From Streptomyces mobaraensis (GTDB lineage Bacteria > Actinomycetota > Actinomycetes > Streptomycetales > Streptomycetaceae), in NCBI RefSeq assembly GCF_020099395.1, contig NZ_CP083590.1, forward strand, positions 248,001 through 312,000: 64,000 nucleotides of DNA, in the 5' to 3' direction. Shown here in pieces: positions 25,896-36,210 of the stretch. The translations under genes and the position numbers were made by a program. The notes beneath the pieces were generated by a model. The model had not been told where the DNA came from. It was given only the letters and a program-made list of their open reading frames with translations, and searched no databases. The stretch's first letter is position 1. Each line of letters begins with the position of its first letter.

Positions 25896-26185
25896 TTCTC
25901 ATCATCGGTTCTTTGCGCCCTGCGGCAGGGACATCCCCCCGCGGGGCGCGACGCGTACGGCCTCCGGGCCCGCGAGCCGATCCCCACGGCCTCCCCCGGA
26001 CCGGTTCCGTCCGTCCCGCGCGGCGCCCGGCGTGCCGGGGCGGCCGCCCCTGACGCGCCGTCGGCACCGGGCGTTCCGCCGTGCCGCCGCACTGTCGTTC
26101 CATCGTCCCGTTCGACCGACGTCCTTTCGGCGATCCACTGGCGGTTCCCGCCCGCGCGGCGGGAACGGTTGCGAGGAGAGGCTCT

Positions 26186-27259
26186 ATGAAGGCACTGGTC
26201 CTCTCGGGCGGGTCGGGAACCCGTCTGAGGCCGTTCAGTCACTCGATGCCCAAGCAGCTCATGCCCATCGCGAACAAGCCCGTGCTCGAGTACGTCCTGG
26301 AGAACATCCGCGCGACCGGCGTGCACGACATCGGGATCGTCACCGGCGACCGGGGGGACCAGATCGCCGCCGCCCTCCAGGACGGCTCGCGGCTGGGGGT
26401 GCGGATCACGTACCTGCCCCAGGACGCCCCCAGAGGGCTGGCGCACGCCGTGGCCACCGCCCGCGCCTTCCTCGCCGAGGACGACTTCGTGATGTACCTC
26501 GGGGACAACATGCTCCCCGCGGGCATCACGGACGCCGCCGCCGGCTTCCGGGCGGGCCGCCCGGCCGCCCAGGTGCTGGTACACAAGGTGTCCGACCCAC
26601 GGGCCTTCGGCGTCGCGGAGACCGCGCCCGACGGGCGGGTGCTGCGGCTGGTGGAGAAACCGCGGGAGCCGCGCAGCGACCTGGCGCTGATCGGCGTGTA
26701 CTTCTTCACGCCGGCCGTCCACGACGCGATCGCCACCATCAGGCCCAGCGCGCGCGGGGAGTTGGAGATCACCGACGCCATCCAGGAGCTGGTGACCCGG
26801 GGCGCCGCGGTCCGTGCCGTCGAGTACGACGGCTACTGGAAGGACACGGGGGAGGTCGCGGACGTCCTGGACTGCAACCGCGCCGTCCTCGACGGCCTGC
26901 GGACCGCGCACCACCCGACGGCGTCCGTGGACGCGGCGAGCGAACTGATCGGACCGGTCGGCCTCGGCCCCGGGGTCCGGCTGGTCCGCTCCCGGGTCCA
27001 GGGGCCGGCCGTCATCGGCGCGGGCACCGTCCTGGAGGACAGCCAGGTCGCGCCGTACACCGCCGTCGGCGGCGGCTGCGTCCTGCGCGGCACGCACCTG
27101 GGGAACAGCATCGTGCTGGACGGCGCGACGGTCACCGGGATGCGCGGCATCGAGGGCTCGGTGATCGGCCGGGGCGCCACCGTCAGCGCCACGGACCACG
27201 GCGACCGGCACCACCGGCTGGTGATCGGCGACCACGCGGGGGTGGAGGTCGCGGCGTGA
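26186..27259 (+). CDS. Glucose-1-phosphate thymidylyltransferase, long (StrD/RmlA-like) type
   Basis: This 357-aa nucleotidyltransferase begins KALVLSGGSGTRLRPFSHSM, the signature G-G-x-G-T-R-L loop, followed by PKQLMPIANKPV. It has a catalytic YLGDN and a C-terminal left-handed beta-helix (GAGTVLEDSQVAPYTAVGGG). The long form activates glucose 1-phosphate with dTTP, the first step of deoxysugar supply. GAGGAGAGG precedes the ATG. No dehydratase, epimerase or glycosyltransferase follows, so if a sugar is used here, the rest of the pathway must lie elsewhere. It leads the plus-strand run to the P450 and isocyanide synthase. Confidence 0.87.
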   Translation: MKALVLSGGSGTRLRPFSHSMPKQLMPIANKPVLEYVLENIRATGVHDIGIVTGDRGDQIAAALQDGSRLGVRITYLPQDAPRGLAHAVATARAFLAEDDFVMYLGDNMLPAGITDAAAGFRAGRPAAQVLVHKVSDPRAFGVAETAPDGRVLRLVEKPREPRSDLALIGVYFFTPAVHDAIATIRPSARGELEITDAIQELVTRGAAVRAVEYDGYWKDTGEVADVLDCNRAVLDGLRTAHHPTASVDAASELIGPVGLGPGVRLVRSRVQGPAVIGAGTVLEDSQVAPYTAVGGGCVLRGTHLGNSIVLDGATVTGMRGIEGSVIGRGATVSATDHGDRHHRLVIGDHAGVEVAA

Positions 27260-27360
27260 CGGCCGGGCCGCCGCGGCCGGACTCCGGGCGCGCACAGGCG
27301 CGTTGAGGGCGGCTCCGGCGCGTCCCCGACGGAACGCTGGCCCCGGCGCGCCCGCCGCGC

Positions 27361-27420
27361 CTCCCCCAAGGACGCCGCATCTCCCCCGCGGACGCCGTCC
27401 CTCCCCCACGGACGGCTCCC
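27361..27420 (+). repeat. Three 20-bp tandem direct repeats upstream of the P450
   Basis: CTCCCCCnnGGACGcCGnnn recurs at 27361, 27381 and 27401 with an exact 20-bp period. It sits inside the 332-bp gap 27260-27591, which otherwise holds nothing I can identify. Period and location would fit a multi-site operator, perhaps for the SARP-type regulator. Confidence 0.5.
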
Positions 27421-27591
27421 CTCCGTCCGGTGGCCGTGAACCGCCGGTGCCCCGCGCCTCGTCCCGGAAGCCGAACGCGCTTCCGCGGGCGCCGGCGCGG
27501 CGGCCGGACGGGGTCCCCGGACCACCGCCGTCCCCCTCCCGCACCGTCCCCGTACCGCCCCGACCCGTCCCATCCCCTAAGGAACGCACCC

Positions 27592-29064
<1,473 letters not shown>

Positions 29065-29177
29065 CCACCACGCGTACCACCGCCCGCACCACCACCCACG
29101 GCACCGACCGACCCACCCGAGGCCCGGGACGGCGACCCCGCCCCGGGCCGTTCTTTCACCAGGAAGCGAGACCACCC

Positions 29178-30143
29178 ATGCCCGCCACCACTCCGTCGGC
29201 CACCGAGTCCCTCACCGAGACCGCCCATGCCGTCCTGTCCCAGCTGCTGCCGCACCGGCGGACCATCGAGCCGGACCCGGAGAACGACACCACCCACGAC
29301 TTCCCGCATCAGATACGCCAGATATCCCACCACCTGGAACGCCGGCAGCCGATCCTGTTCTCCCTGCCCGGCTTCCCCTGCAAGTCGCCCAACACCGCGA
29401 AGGTCATCAGCCACCTGCCCGACGAGGGCGAGCGGCTCGCCCTGCACTTCCTGCAGGACCTCTGCACCGGTATCGAGAAGATCTATTCGCCCGGCGCGCG
29501 GGTCCTCATCTGCTCGGACGGCCACATCTTCGGTGACGTCATCGGCGTTCCGGACGAGCACATCGACGCCTACGGCGACGCCCTGCGCACGATGATCCAG
29601 GAGGAGGGCCTCGACCACCTGGGCACCTTCGACCTGCGCGACGTGTACGGGCCCGACCTGGACTACGACGAGAAGCGCCGGATGACGGCCGACCGGTACG
29701 CGCCCACCGTGGAGCAGCTGCGCGCCGAGGTGAAGACCGACGAGTCCACCCTGCGGATGTACCGCGGCATCACCCGCTTCCTCGTCGAGGACACCCCGGA
29801 CTGGACGGGCAGCAAGGCCGCCCTCCAGCGCCAGTCCCGGCAGCGGGCCTACCACGTCATCGCGCGCAGCCGGGCCTGGGCCAGCCTGATCGCGGACTAC
29901 CACCAGGACACCGTCCGGCTGTCCATCCACCCGCAGAACCGGAACGAGGCCAAGTACGGCATCAAGTTCCTCGACACCACCAACCCCTGGACCACCCCCT
30001 GGCACGCCACCCTGCTGAAGCACCCCGACGGCTTCCAGCTGGTCCACCACACCCGGGCCGCCGAACTGGGCGAGCCCGTACGGGAGAACGGCCGGGTGAC
30101 GCACTACCGGACCGACCTGCCGATGGCGCAGGCACAGGGGTAA
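29178..30143 (+). CDS. PvcA/IsnA/DIT1-family isocyanide (isonitrile) synthase
   Basis: This 321-aa protein is recognised by ILFSLPGFPCKSPNTAKV near residue 58, followed by LPDEGERLALHFL, VLICSDGHIFGDVIGV and KTDESTLRMYRGITRFLVED. All are typical of PvcA/IsnA/XanB and fungal Dit1. These enzymes turn the amino group of tyrosine or tryptophan into an isocyanide, using ribulose 5-phosphate as the carbon source. An AGGAAG ribosome-binding site precedes the ATG. The usual Fe(II)/2-oxoglutarate partner (PvcB/IsnB), which makes the vinyl isocyanide, is absent; the adjacent P450 replaces it. A convergent ABC exporter follows. Confidence 0.88.
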   Translation: MPATTPSATESLTETAHAVLSQLLPHRRTIEPDPENDTTHDFPHQIRQISHHLERRQPILFSLPGFPCKSPNTAKVISHLPDEGERLALHFLQDLCTGIEKIYSPGARVLICSDGHIFGDVIGVPDEHIDAYGDALRTMIQEEGLDHLGTFDLRDVYGPDLDYDEKRRMTADRYAPTVEQLRAEVKTDESTLRMYRGITRFLVEDTPDWTGSKAALQRQSRQRAYHVIARSRAWASLIADYHQDTVRLSIHPQNRNEAKYGIKFLDTTNPWTTPWHATLLKHPDGFQLVHHTRAAELGEPVRENGRVTHYRTDLPMAQAQG

Positions 30144-30166
30144 CGCGCCGCCCGCGAGGGCGGTGC

Positions 30167-30204
30167 CCGGAGAGGGGCGGGCCACTCGGCCCGCCCCTCT
30201 CCGG
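30167..30204. terminator. Bidirectional hairpin terminator
   Basis: A perfect 17-bp stem (30167-30183 with 30188-30204) with a 4-nt ACTC loop lies between the convergent isocyanide synthase and ABC permease genes. Confidence 0.8.
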
Positions 30205-30223
30205 AATCCCCCCTGCCCCGGCG

Positions 30224-31108
30224 CTACTTGCGGGCGTACAGCCGCATCGTGACCGGGCCGAAGACCAGGACGAACAGGGCCGACCAGCCCAGCGTCCAGG
30301 CGATGTGCGCCGACGGCGCGCTGCCCTCCGTCAGGCCGCGCACCGCGCTGCACAGGTGCGTCAGCGGGCTGTTGTTGACGAACGCCTGGAGCCAGCCGGG
30401 CATGGTGCGCGGTTCGACGAAGACGTTGCTCAGGAAGGTCAGCGGGAAGATCACCGCCATGGACACGGCGATCACCGCCTTCTCCGTGCGGAGCAGCAGG
30501 CCGAACATCGTCCACAGCCAGGAGAAGCAGAAGCTGAAGAGGAGCAGCAGCGCCACTCCCCCGATCACCCCGCCGGCGCCGCCGTGCGGCCGGTAGCCCA
30601 TCACCAGGCCGATCGCCAGCATCATCACCGAGGCCAGGACGTACCGCAGCATGTCGCCCAGCAGATAGCCCACCATGACGGAGGGGCGCCAGACGGGCAG
30701 GCTGCGGAAGCGGTCCAGGACGCCCTTGGCGATGTCGGTGTTGACGGCCATCCCGGTGTACATGGTGATCATCACGACGGACGTCACCATGATGCCGGGG
30801 AGCAGGTACTGGAGGTACGCGTCGGTCGAGCCGGCCAGCGCGCCGCCGAAGAGGTACGTGTACATCAGCACGAGCATCACGGGGAACGCCGTGACGTCGA
30901 AGAGCTGCTCGGGCACGTGTTTGATGCGGAGCACCGCGCGCCAGCCGAACGCCAGTGAAGTCGTCAACGCGTTGGGCCGGGGCGGGCGTTCGCCCGCGAC
31001 GAGCGCTCCGATGAGCGCGTTGGTCGTCCTCGGTTCCTCCGCTCCCGCGCCGGATTCCGGCCCCGCGCCCGAATCCGACCCCGTCCCGGGGCCCGTCACC
31101 GTGGTCAT
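30224..31108 (-). CDS. ABC-2 type transporter permease (DrrB-like)
   Basis: This 294-aa permease has an acidic, Gly/Ser-rich N-terminus of about 35 residues, then about six membrane segments, starting with [20 protein letters not shown]. It has the DrrB-type stretch [17 protein letters not shown] and a last segment ending [17 protein letters not shown]. It pairs with the ATP-binding protein directly upstream through an ATGA overlap. DrrAB-like exporters commonly give producers self-resistance. Position next to the isocyanide synthase makes its product the likely cargo; this is inferred. Confidence 0.88.
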   Translation of the reverse strand: MTTVTGPGTGSDSGAGPESGAGAEEPRTTNALIGALVAGERPPRPNALTTSLAFGWRAVLRIKHVPEQLFDVTAFPVMLVLMYTYLFGGALAGSTDAYLQYLLPGIMVTSVVMITMYTGMAVNTDIAKGVLDRFRSLPVWRPSVMVGYLLGDMLRYVLASVMMLAIGLVMGYRPHGGAGGVIGGVALLLLFSFCFSWLWTMFGLLLRTEKAVIAVSMAVIFPLTFLSNVFVEPRTMPGWLQAFVNNSPLTHLCSAVRGLTEGSAPSAHIAWTLGWSALFVLVFGPVTMRLYARK

Positions 31109-32103
31109 ACGCCCACCTTCCCCGTCACCCGGCCGGCGCCGGAGCCGTCGTCCGTCAACGCCAGGAACACCTCGTCCAGGCTGGGCTGGCCGAGGGAGAA
31201 GGACTCCACGCCGATGCCCGCCCGGGCCAGTTCGGCCAGGGCCCTGGACGCCTGTTCGGCCGCGGCCGCGCCACCGCCGCCCAGGCGGACGGTGAGGGCC
31301 ACCGGGTCGTCCTCCCGCTGCGTCACGCCCGTGAGGCAGGCGTCCAGGACGCCGGCGGCCCGCTCCCGGCATCCGGCGTCCTCCAGGCGGACGTGCACCG
31401 AGCCGGCGCCGACCGACGCCTTGAGTTCCGCCTTCGTCCCCTCGGCGATCACGCGCCCGCGGTCGATCACCGCGATCCGCGCCGCCAGCCGGTCGGCCTC
31501 GTCCAGGTACTGGGTGGTCAGCAGCACGGTGGTGCCCTGCGCCACGACCGCGCGGACCATCTCCCAGACGTGGTTGCGGCTGCGGGGATCGAGCCCCGTG
31601 GTGGGCTCGTCCAGGAACAGCAGGTCCGGCCGGCTCACCAGGGACGCGGCGATGTCGAGCCGCCGCCGCATGCCGCCCGAGTAGCCCTTGACCTGCCGGC
31701 CGCCGGCCTCGCTCAGGCCGAAGCCCTCCAGCAGCGCCGTCGCCCGCTCCCGCGCGCCGCGGGCTCCGTAGCCGAGCAGCTTCCCCAGCAGCACGAGGTT
31801 CTCCGCGCCGGTCAGGTCGTCGTCGAGGGAGGCGAACTGGCCGGTCAGCGCGACCCGGGCGCGGACCCCCTCGGCGTCCTCCACCACATCCCGCCCGAAC
31901 ACCCGTACCCGGCCGCCGTCCGGCCGGAGCAGCGTCGCCAGGATTCTCACGAACGTGGTCTTGCCGGCCCCGTTGGGCCCCAGCACCCCGTAGACGTTCC
32001 CGGTGGGCACGACGAGGTCGACGCCGTCCACGGCCCGTACCCCGCCCCCGAACACCTTGACCAATCCCGCCACTTCGACCGCCGCACCGCTGCTCGGCGC
32101 CAT
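31105..32103 (-). CDS. ABC transporter ATP-binding protein (DrrA-like)
   Basis: This 332-aa ATPase has Walker [11 protein letters not shown] (residues 41-50), a signature [10 protein letters not shown] and Walker [18 protein letters not shown]. It carries a C-terminal DrrA-type extension of about 100 residues ending [16 protein letters not shown] chose the ATG at 32103, with AAGGGGGG 8 nt upstream; a GTG at 32112 lies within that Shine-Dalgarno. It is coupled to the permease. With the PadR pair divergent upstream, the exporter may be drug-inducible. Confidence 0.9.
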   Translation of the reverse strand: MAPSSGAAVEVAGLVKVFGGGVRAVDGVDLVVPTGNVYGVLGPNGAGKTTFVRILATLLRPDGGRVRVFGRDVVEDAEGVRARVALTGQFASLDDDLTGAENLVLLGKLLGYGARGARERATALLEGFGLSEAGGRQVKGYSGGMRRRLDIAASLVSRPDLLFLDEPTTGLDPRSRNHVWEMVRAVVAQGTTVLLTTQYLDEADRLAARIAVIDRGRVIAEGTKAELKASVGAGSVHVRLEDAGCRERAAGVLDACLTGVTQREDDPVALTVRLGGGGAAAAEQASRALAELARAGIGVESFSLGQPSLDEVFLALTDDGSGAGRVTGKVGV

Positions 32104-32304
32104 CGCGGCCACCCCCCTTCCGTACGCGGAAACCGCCCGGCCCGCCCAAACTGCCCGTTGCCACCCGCCTAATCAAGTGTTCGGAACGCATCAACGAGCG
32201 GAGACGGAAGGGCGGTTCACCGGGAACCGGCATTGCCGGCACCCTACACCCGCGCCCTGTCAATATGTTGGCTGGAAATACATAGCACACCGACAACTCT
32301 CCTG

Positions 32305-32319
32305 AGTAGCCTGTCTACT
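32305..32319 (+). promoter_or_regulatory. AGTAG-N5-CTACT inverted repeat at the PadR start
   Basis: A perfect 5-bp inverted repeat with a 5-bp spacer lies two bases before the PadR ATG, in the gap shared with the ABC operon. It is a candidate PadR operator. No Shine-Dalgarno is visible for PadR, so its mRNA may be leaderless. Confidence 0.45.
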
Positions 32320-32320
32320 T

Positions 32321-32662
32321 ATGAGGCAGAACGCTGTACGGGGACATCTCGACGGGCTGCTGCTCGCCGTGCTGGAGACCGGCCCGCTCCACGGGTACGC
32401 GATCATCACGGCGGTCCAGCAGCGCAGCAACGGCATGCTGGAGCTCCGCACCGGCACCATCTACCCGGCGCTCAACCGCCTGGAGCGGCTGGGATTCCTG
32501 CGGAGCACCTGGGAGGCCGACGGCGAGCGGCGGAGGCGCCGTTACGAGCTGACGGACGCCGGCCGGCACACCCTGGCCGCCGAGCGCACCGCCTGGCGCG
32601 AGTTCACCACGGCGATCGGTGCGGTCCTCAACCCGGCCGCGCGCCCCGGACTGGCCTCATGA
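32321..32662 (+). CDS. PadR family transcriptional regulator
   Basis: This 113-aa PadR protein has the winged-helix core LDGLLLAVLETGPLHGYAII, the recognition segment LELRTGTIYPALNRLERLGF, and the wing GERRRRRYELTDAGRHTL. Small PadR repressors of this size bind hydrophobic drugs and control efflux genes. It is divergent from the DrrAB-like exporter and overlaps the next gene by ATGA, the usual pairing of PadR with a permease-prefix membrane protein. It likely represses both directions. Confidence 0.9.
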   Translation: MRQNAVRGHLDGLLLAVLETGPLHGYAIITAVQQRSNGMLELRTGTIYPALNRLERLGFLRSTWEADGERRRRRYELTDAGRHTLAAERTAWREFTTAIGAVLNPAARPGLAS

Positions 32663-33390
32663 CCCCCGGTGGCGTCCCCAGCGGCATCCCCGGCCCGGAA
32701 GCCTCCCGCGGCGACGTCCTCACCGCCGGCGACCCCGTCGAGGACCACCTCACCGCCCTCGGCGCGGCGCTGCACGGCCCGCCCGCCGCCAAGGCGCGCC
32801 TGCTGGAGGAGCTCCGCGGCGGCCTGCAGGACGCCGTGGCGGCCCATGTCCACACGGGCATGGACCGCGACCTGGCGGCGGAACGCGCCGTCCGCGACTG
32901 CGGCTCCGTGGACGAACTCCTCCCCGCCTGTCAGCACGAGCTGACCATCGCCCAGGTCCGGCAGACCGCCCGCGCCACCGCGGCGGCCACTCCCCTCCTT
33001 CTCGCCGCCTGGTACCTCCTCCACACCACCGCCCCCTCCGGCGCCTGGCACCTCACGCACACGGCGCACCTCCTGGCCACCCGGATCACCACCTTCACCG
33101 CCCTGGCCGCGTTCCTGGCCTTCGCGGTGATCGCCCTGACCGGCACCCTGGCCCGCTGGATACCGACCCCGTCCCGGCTCCCCCGGACGGTGGCCTGGAC
33201 GAGCACGGCGGTCACCGCGTCCATGGCGCTGTGCACTCTGGTTCTCGCCTCCACCATGCCCCTCACCGACCACTGGCTTCTCACCACCCTGGCCACCCTC
33301 CTCACCGCCGCCTCCCACGCCGTCACCGCGGGCCCCGCCCGAGCCAGCCGCCTCTGCGCCCGGCTTCCGGTCCCGGCGCTGCGGCCCTGA
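32659..33390 (+). CDS. Membrane protein with permease-prefix-like domain, PadR partner
   Basis: This 243-aa protein has a cytosolic N-terminal part, VEDHLTALGAALHGPPAAKA, then LEELRGGLQDAVAAHVHTGM and AAERAVRDCGSVDELLPACQ, which resembles the permease-prefix/HAAS domain encoded after PadR genes. About four membrane helices follow, such as LAAFLAFAVIALTGTLARWI. It is co-translated with PadR. Such proteins are thought to sense membrane state or tune the regulator; the mechanism is unknown. Confidence 0.75.
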   Translation: MTPGGVPSGIPGPEASRGDVLTAGDPVEDHLTALGAALHGPPAAKARLLEELRGGLQDAVAAHVHTGMDRDLAAERAVRDCGSVDELLPACQHELTIAQVRQTARATAAATPLLLAAWYLLHTTAPSGAWHLTHTAHLLATRITTFTALAAFLAFAVIALTGTLARWIPTPSRLPRTVAWTSTAVTASMALCTLVLASTMPLTDHWLLTTLATLLTAASHAVTAGPARASRLCARLPVPALRP

Positions 33391-33721
33391 CGCGGCCGAC
33401 GCGGGCGGCGGCCGGGAGCCGGTCGGACGGCGGGGTCCGCTCGGGCCGCCGTCCGGTACGACGGACGGGCTCGGGCGTAGGCCGGGGCCCGAGGGAGCGA
33501 GTCGCAACGGGCCGGCCGCCGCACTGGTGCCGTCGGCGTGGGCCGGTCGCACCACACCCATCGACGCCGGCGCCCGCAGGGGCTCGCGCTCCCGTCGCGC
33601 GGCGAAGGACGGGGCCTCCCGGGCACGGCGGTGAGTGCCGTTTCGCGGGCTCGAGCCGCGCCCGTTGGGGCTGGTGCACGGACCGTGGACCGACGCGGTC
33701 CACCGGCATGATGAGCTCCTT
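33391..33721. other. 331-bp intergenic region, no gene seen
   Basis: This is the gap between the membrane protein and the convergent FAD monooxygenase. It is extremely GC-rich and crossed by low-complexity frames. I see no credible gene or strong hairpin here. Confidence 0.4.
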
Positions 33722-35236
33722 TCAGGAGGGCGCACCCGCCCAGGCGGTCAGCGCCCGGACCCGCTCGTGGCCGCGCGCGCCGCCGTCGGTGGTGCGGGTG
33801 GCCCACGCGACGTGGCCGTCGGGGCGTACGAGGACCTCGGTCACCCCGTCGAGGTCCGGGTGTGCGTCGTACGTGTCGACGGTGACGGCCGTGACCCGTG
33901 GGCCCCAGCCCGCGTCGACGGCCTCCCGGAGGGCCGGGTCCCCGGCCGGAGCGAGCAGGACGAAGCGGCCCTGGGCGAGCAGTTCGTACACTCGCGTCGC
34001 CTGTGAACCGGCGGCGGTCAGACCGACATCGGGCATACGCCGGCCCACCAACGGGTCGGCGTCCGGGGCCGCCGGCGGATAGCGGGTGCCGAGCCCGGAG
34101 ATCTGCTCGGCGAGCAGGCGGTTGACCTGCGGCATGCCGAGCAGACGGTCCAGGAGCTTGCGCAGGGCCGCGGCCGGGCGCTGGTACCGCGCGGTCAGCG
34201 TCAGCTCGGCCAGCAGGGTCTGGACCTCGGTGTTCTCGGTCACCGACCGGCCGACCGGCCGGCGCTCCCCGTCGTAACCGTCCAGCAGCCCGGGCGGGGC
34301 CCAGCCGTTGACCGCGGCGGCCAGCTTCCACCCCAGGTTCATGGCGTCCTGGAGACCGGTGTTGAGCCCCTGCCCCGCCGCGGGGAAGTGGATGTGGGCG
34401 GCGTCACCCGCCAGCAGGACGCGTCCCGAACGGTAGCGTTCCGCGAGCCGGGTGGCGTTGCCGAAGCGCGACAGCCACCGGGGCTCGGCGACGCCGCAGT
34501 CGGAGCCGGTGATCCGGGTGAGCGACGTACGGAACTCCTCCAGGGTCACGGGCTCCCGGGACGGCACCCGTATCCGCTCCGGATCCAGGTAGACGAACCG
34601 GGTCAGCCCTCCCTCCAGCGGTGCGACGATCACGCCACGGGCCCGTGCCGCGTCGAGGGCACCGGGCAGCGGGTCGACGACCGTGAAGTCCCCGAGCACC
34701 CCGGTCAGGGTCTCGTCGGTGCCGGGGAAGCCGATCCCCGCGGCCTGCCGCACGACGCTGCGCCCGCCGTCGCACCCGACCGCGTACAGGCCGCGCACGG
34801 TCTCGGTGCCGCCGCCGGGGACGCGTGCCTCCACCTGGACCCCGTCGCCGTCCTGGCGCACTCCGAGGGTCTCGTGTCCCCGGCTGATCTCCACCCCCAG
34901 CTCGTGCGCCCGTTCCGCGAGGATCGCCTCGGTGCGCGCCTGGGCCAGGAAGAGGGTGTAGCCGTGCCGGGAGTCGAGGGTGGCGAAGTCCAGCCGGGTG
35001 TCCAGCCCCGCGAAGTGCCAGCCCGGCACGGTGCGGCCGAGCGGGAGGAACCGGTCGAGCAGCCCCCGCTGGTCCAGCAGTTCCACGCTGCGCGGGTGCA
35101 GGCTCAGCGCCCGCGAATCGCGCCGCGGTTCGGTGTGGCGTTCCAGGATCCGGGTCCGTACGCCCGCCAGCGCCAGCTCGCAGGCGAGCATCAGCCCGGT
35201 CGGGCCCGCCCCCACGACGATCACATCGGTGTTCAT
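33722..35236 (-). CDS. FAD-dependent monooxygenase, Rox/PgaE-like
   Basis: This 504-aa class A flavin monooxygenase has DVIVVGAGPTGLMLACELAL at residues 4-23, the DG motif YAVGCDGGRSVVRQAAGI, and GRVLLAGDAAHIHFPAAGQG. A thioredoxin-like C-terminal extension (VLLAPAGDPALREAVDAGWG) is typical of polyketide hydroxylases and rifampicin monooxygenases. The stretch PRRDSRALSLHPRSVELLDQ is shared with Rox-type enzymes. A divergent TetR gene and a shared 34-bp palindrome suggest drug-inducible expression, so inactivation of a foreign aromatic compound is as likely as biosynthesis. GGGGAGG lies 9 nt before the ATG. Confidence 0.88.
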   Translation of the reverse strand: MNTDVIVVGAGPTGLMLACELALAGVRTRILERHTEPRRDSRALSLHPRSVELLDQRGLLDRFLPLGRTVPGWHFAGLDTRLDFATLDSRHGYTLFLAQARTEAILAERAHELGVEISRGHETLGVRQDGDGVQVEARVPGGGTETVRGLYAVGCDGGRSVVRQAAGIGFPGTDETLTGVLGDFTVVDPLPGALDAARARGVIVAPLEGGLTRFVYLDPERIRVPSREPVTLEEFRTSLTRITGSDCGVAEPRWLSRFGNATRLAERYRSGRVLLAGDAAHIHFPAAGQGLNTGLQDAMNLGWKLAAAVNGWAPPGLLDGYDGERRPVGRSVTENTEVQTLLAELTLTARYQRPAAALRKLLDRLLGMPQVNRLLAEQISGLGTRYPPAAPDADPLVGRRMPDVGLTAAGSQATRVYELLAQGRFVLLAPAGDPALREAVDAGWGPRVTAVTVDTYDAHPDLDGVTEVLVRPDGHVAWATRTTDGGARGHERVRALTAWAGAPS

Positions 35237-35256
35237 CGGAGATGTCCTCCCCTATT

Positions 35257-35290
35257 TAGTGAACGGCGTTCACGTGAACGCCGTTCACTA
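35257..35290. promoter_or_regulatory. 34-bp perfect palindrome, double TetR operator
   Basis: 35257-35290 is a perfect palindrome built of two adjoining 15-bp palindromes, GTGAACGGCGTTCAC (35259-35273) and GTGAACGCCGTTCAC (35274-35288). It fills the divergent promoter. TATAGT at 35289-35294 would be the TetR -10 and would place its transcript start at or next to the ATG at 35302. Confidence 0.85.
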
Positions 35291-35301
35291 TAGTGAGGCC
35301 C

Positions 35302-35967
35302 ATGAGCTCCCCGTCAAGCCCGACCAGAGGCCGGCCCGCCCGACTCGACCGGGCCCGCACCGTCCGGACCGCCCTCGTCCTGCTGAACGACTCCGGTCTC
35401 GACGCGCTGACCATGCGCCGGCTCGCCGATGCGATGGACGTCCAGGCCGGTGCGCTGTACCGCTACTTCGCGACCAAACAGGACCTGCTCACCGCGATGG
35501 CCGAGCGCATGGTCGACAGAGTCTCCGACGCCACCGGGCCGACGGGGAACGGCGACTGGAGCGAGAGAGCGGCACGCCTCGCCCGCGCGCTGCGGACGGC
35601 CCTGCTCGCCCATCGCGACGGCGCGCGCGTCTTCGCCGGTACGCACTCGACCGGCCCGAACACCCTGGGCTTCGCCGACAGCCTCGTCGGCGTACTGCGT
35701 GAGGCGGGCTTCGGCGACGACGAAGCGGCGCGGGCGCTCTACGCGGTGACCAGCTTCACCGTCGGCCACACCCTGGAGGAACAGGCCGCCCTCCGGCCGG
35801 GAGACGGGGAGCCCGCCGACGCCGGCGTCCTCCACGAGGCGGTGACGGCAGGGACGTATCCGCACCTCGCCGCCACCCTGCCGGTGCTCACCAGTACGGA
35901 CTTCACGGCACACTTCGAGTTCGGACTGCGGCTGCTCCTGGACGGACTGCGCGCCGTCCGGCGGTGA
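35302..35967 (+). CDS. TetR family regulator of the divergent FAD monooxygenase
   Basis: This 221-aa repressor opens RGRPARLDRARTVRTALVLL and LTMRRLADAMDVQAGALYRY, a TetR-class HTH, followed by a TetR_C ligand domain (HRDGARVFAGTHSTGPNTLG). The ATG at 35302 is favoured: a -10-like TATAGT ends at 35294, so the message may be leaderless. A GTG at 35293 is in frame but lies inside that -10. It presumably binds the palindrome at 35257-35290 and releases it on binding an aromatic ligand. Confidence 0.9.
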   Translation: MSSPSSPTRGRPARLDRARTVRTALVLLNDSGLDALTMRRLADAMDVQAGALYRYFATKQDLLTAMAERMVDRVSDATGPTGNGDWSERAARLARALRTALLAHRDGARVFAGTHSTGPNTLGFADSLVGVLREAGFGDDEAARALYAVTSFTVGHTLEEQAALRPGDGEPADAGVLHEAVTAGTYPHLAATLPVLTSTDFTAHFEFGLRLLLDGLRAVRR

Positions 35968-36210
35968 GCCCGGTGGCGGTGCCTCCCCCACCGCGGCCTC
36001 GATCCGGTAGTGGACCAGGCACTCGCCGAGCGGCATGCGAGAAGTGTCCCCGCGCGGGGGTGACGCGGTACCGTCCGGTCCGCGTCCTCGACCGGCGGCC
36101 ACACGAAGCGCGGGCCCGGGGGCCGGCACCGCGCGCCGCACGGCCCGCCGGGGCACCGGTGGTTCGGGGAATCAGCACTGAATCGCCGCCCAGCGAGCAC
36201 ACGTCACACC

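Noticed and set aside
35900..36040. Short minus-strand frame starting MPLGECLVHYRIEAA between TetR and NADH dehydrogenase genes
   Set aside because: It looks briefly protein-like, but it runs into antisense of the TetR gene, lacks a family match I can name and has no clear ribosome-binding site. At most it is a relic.
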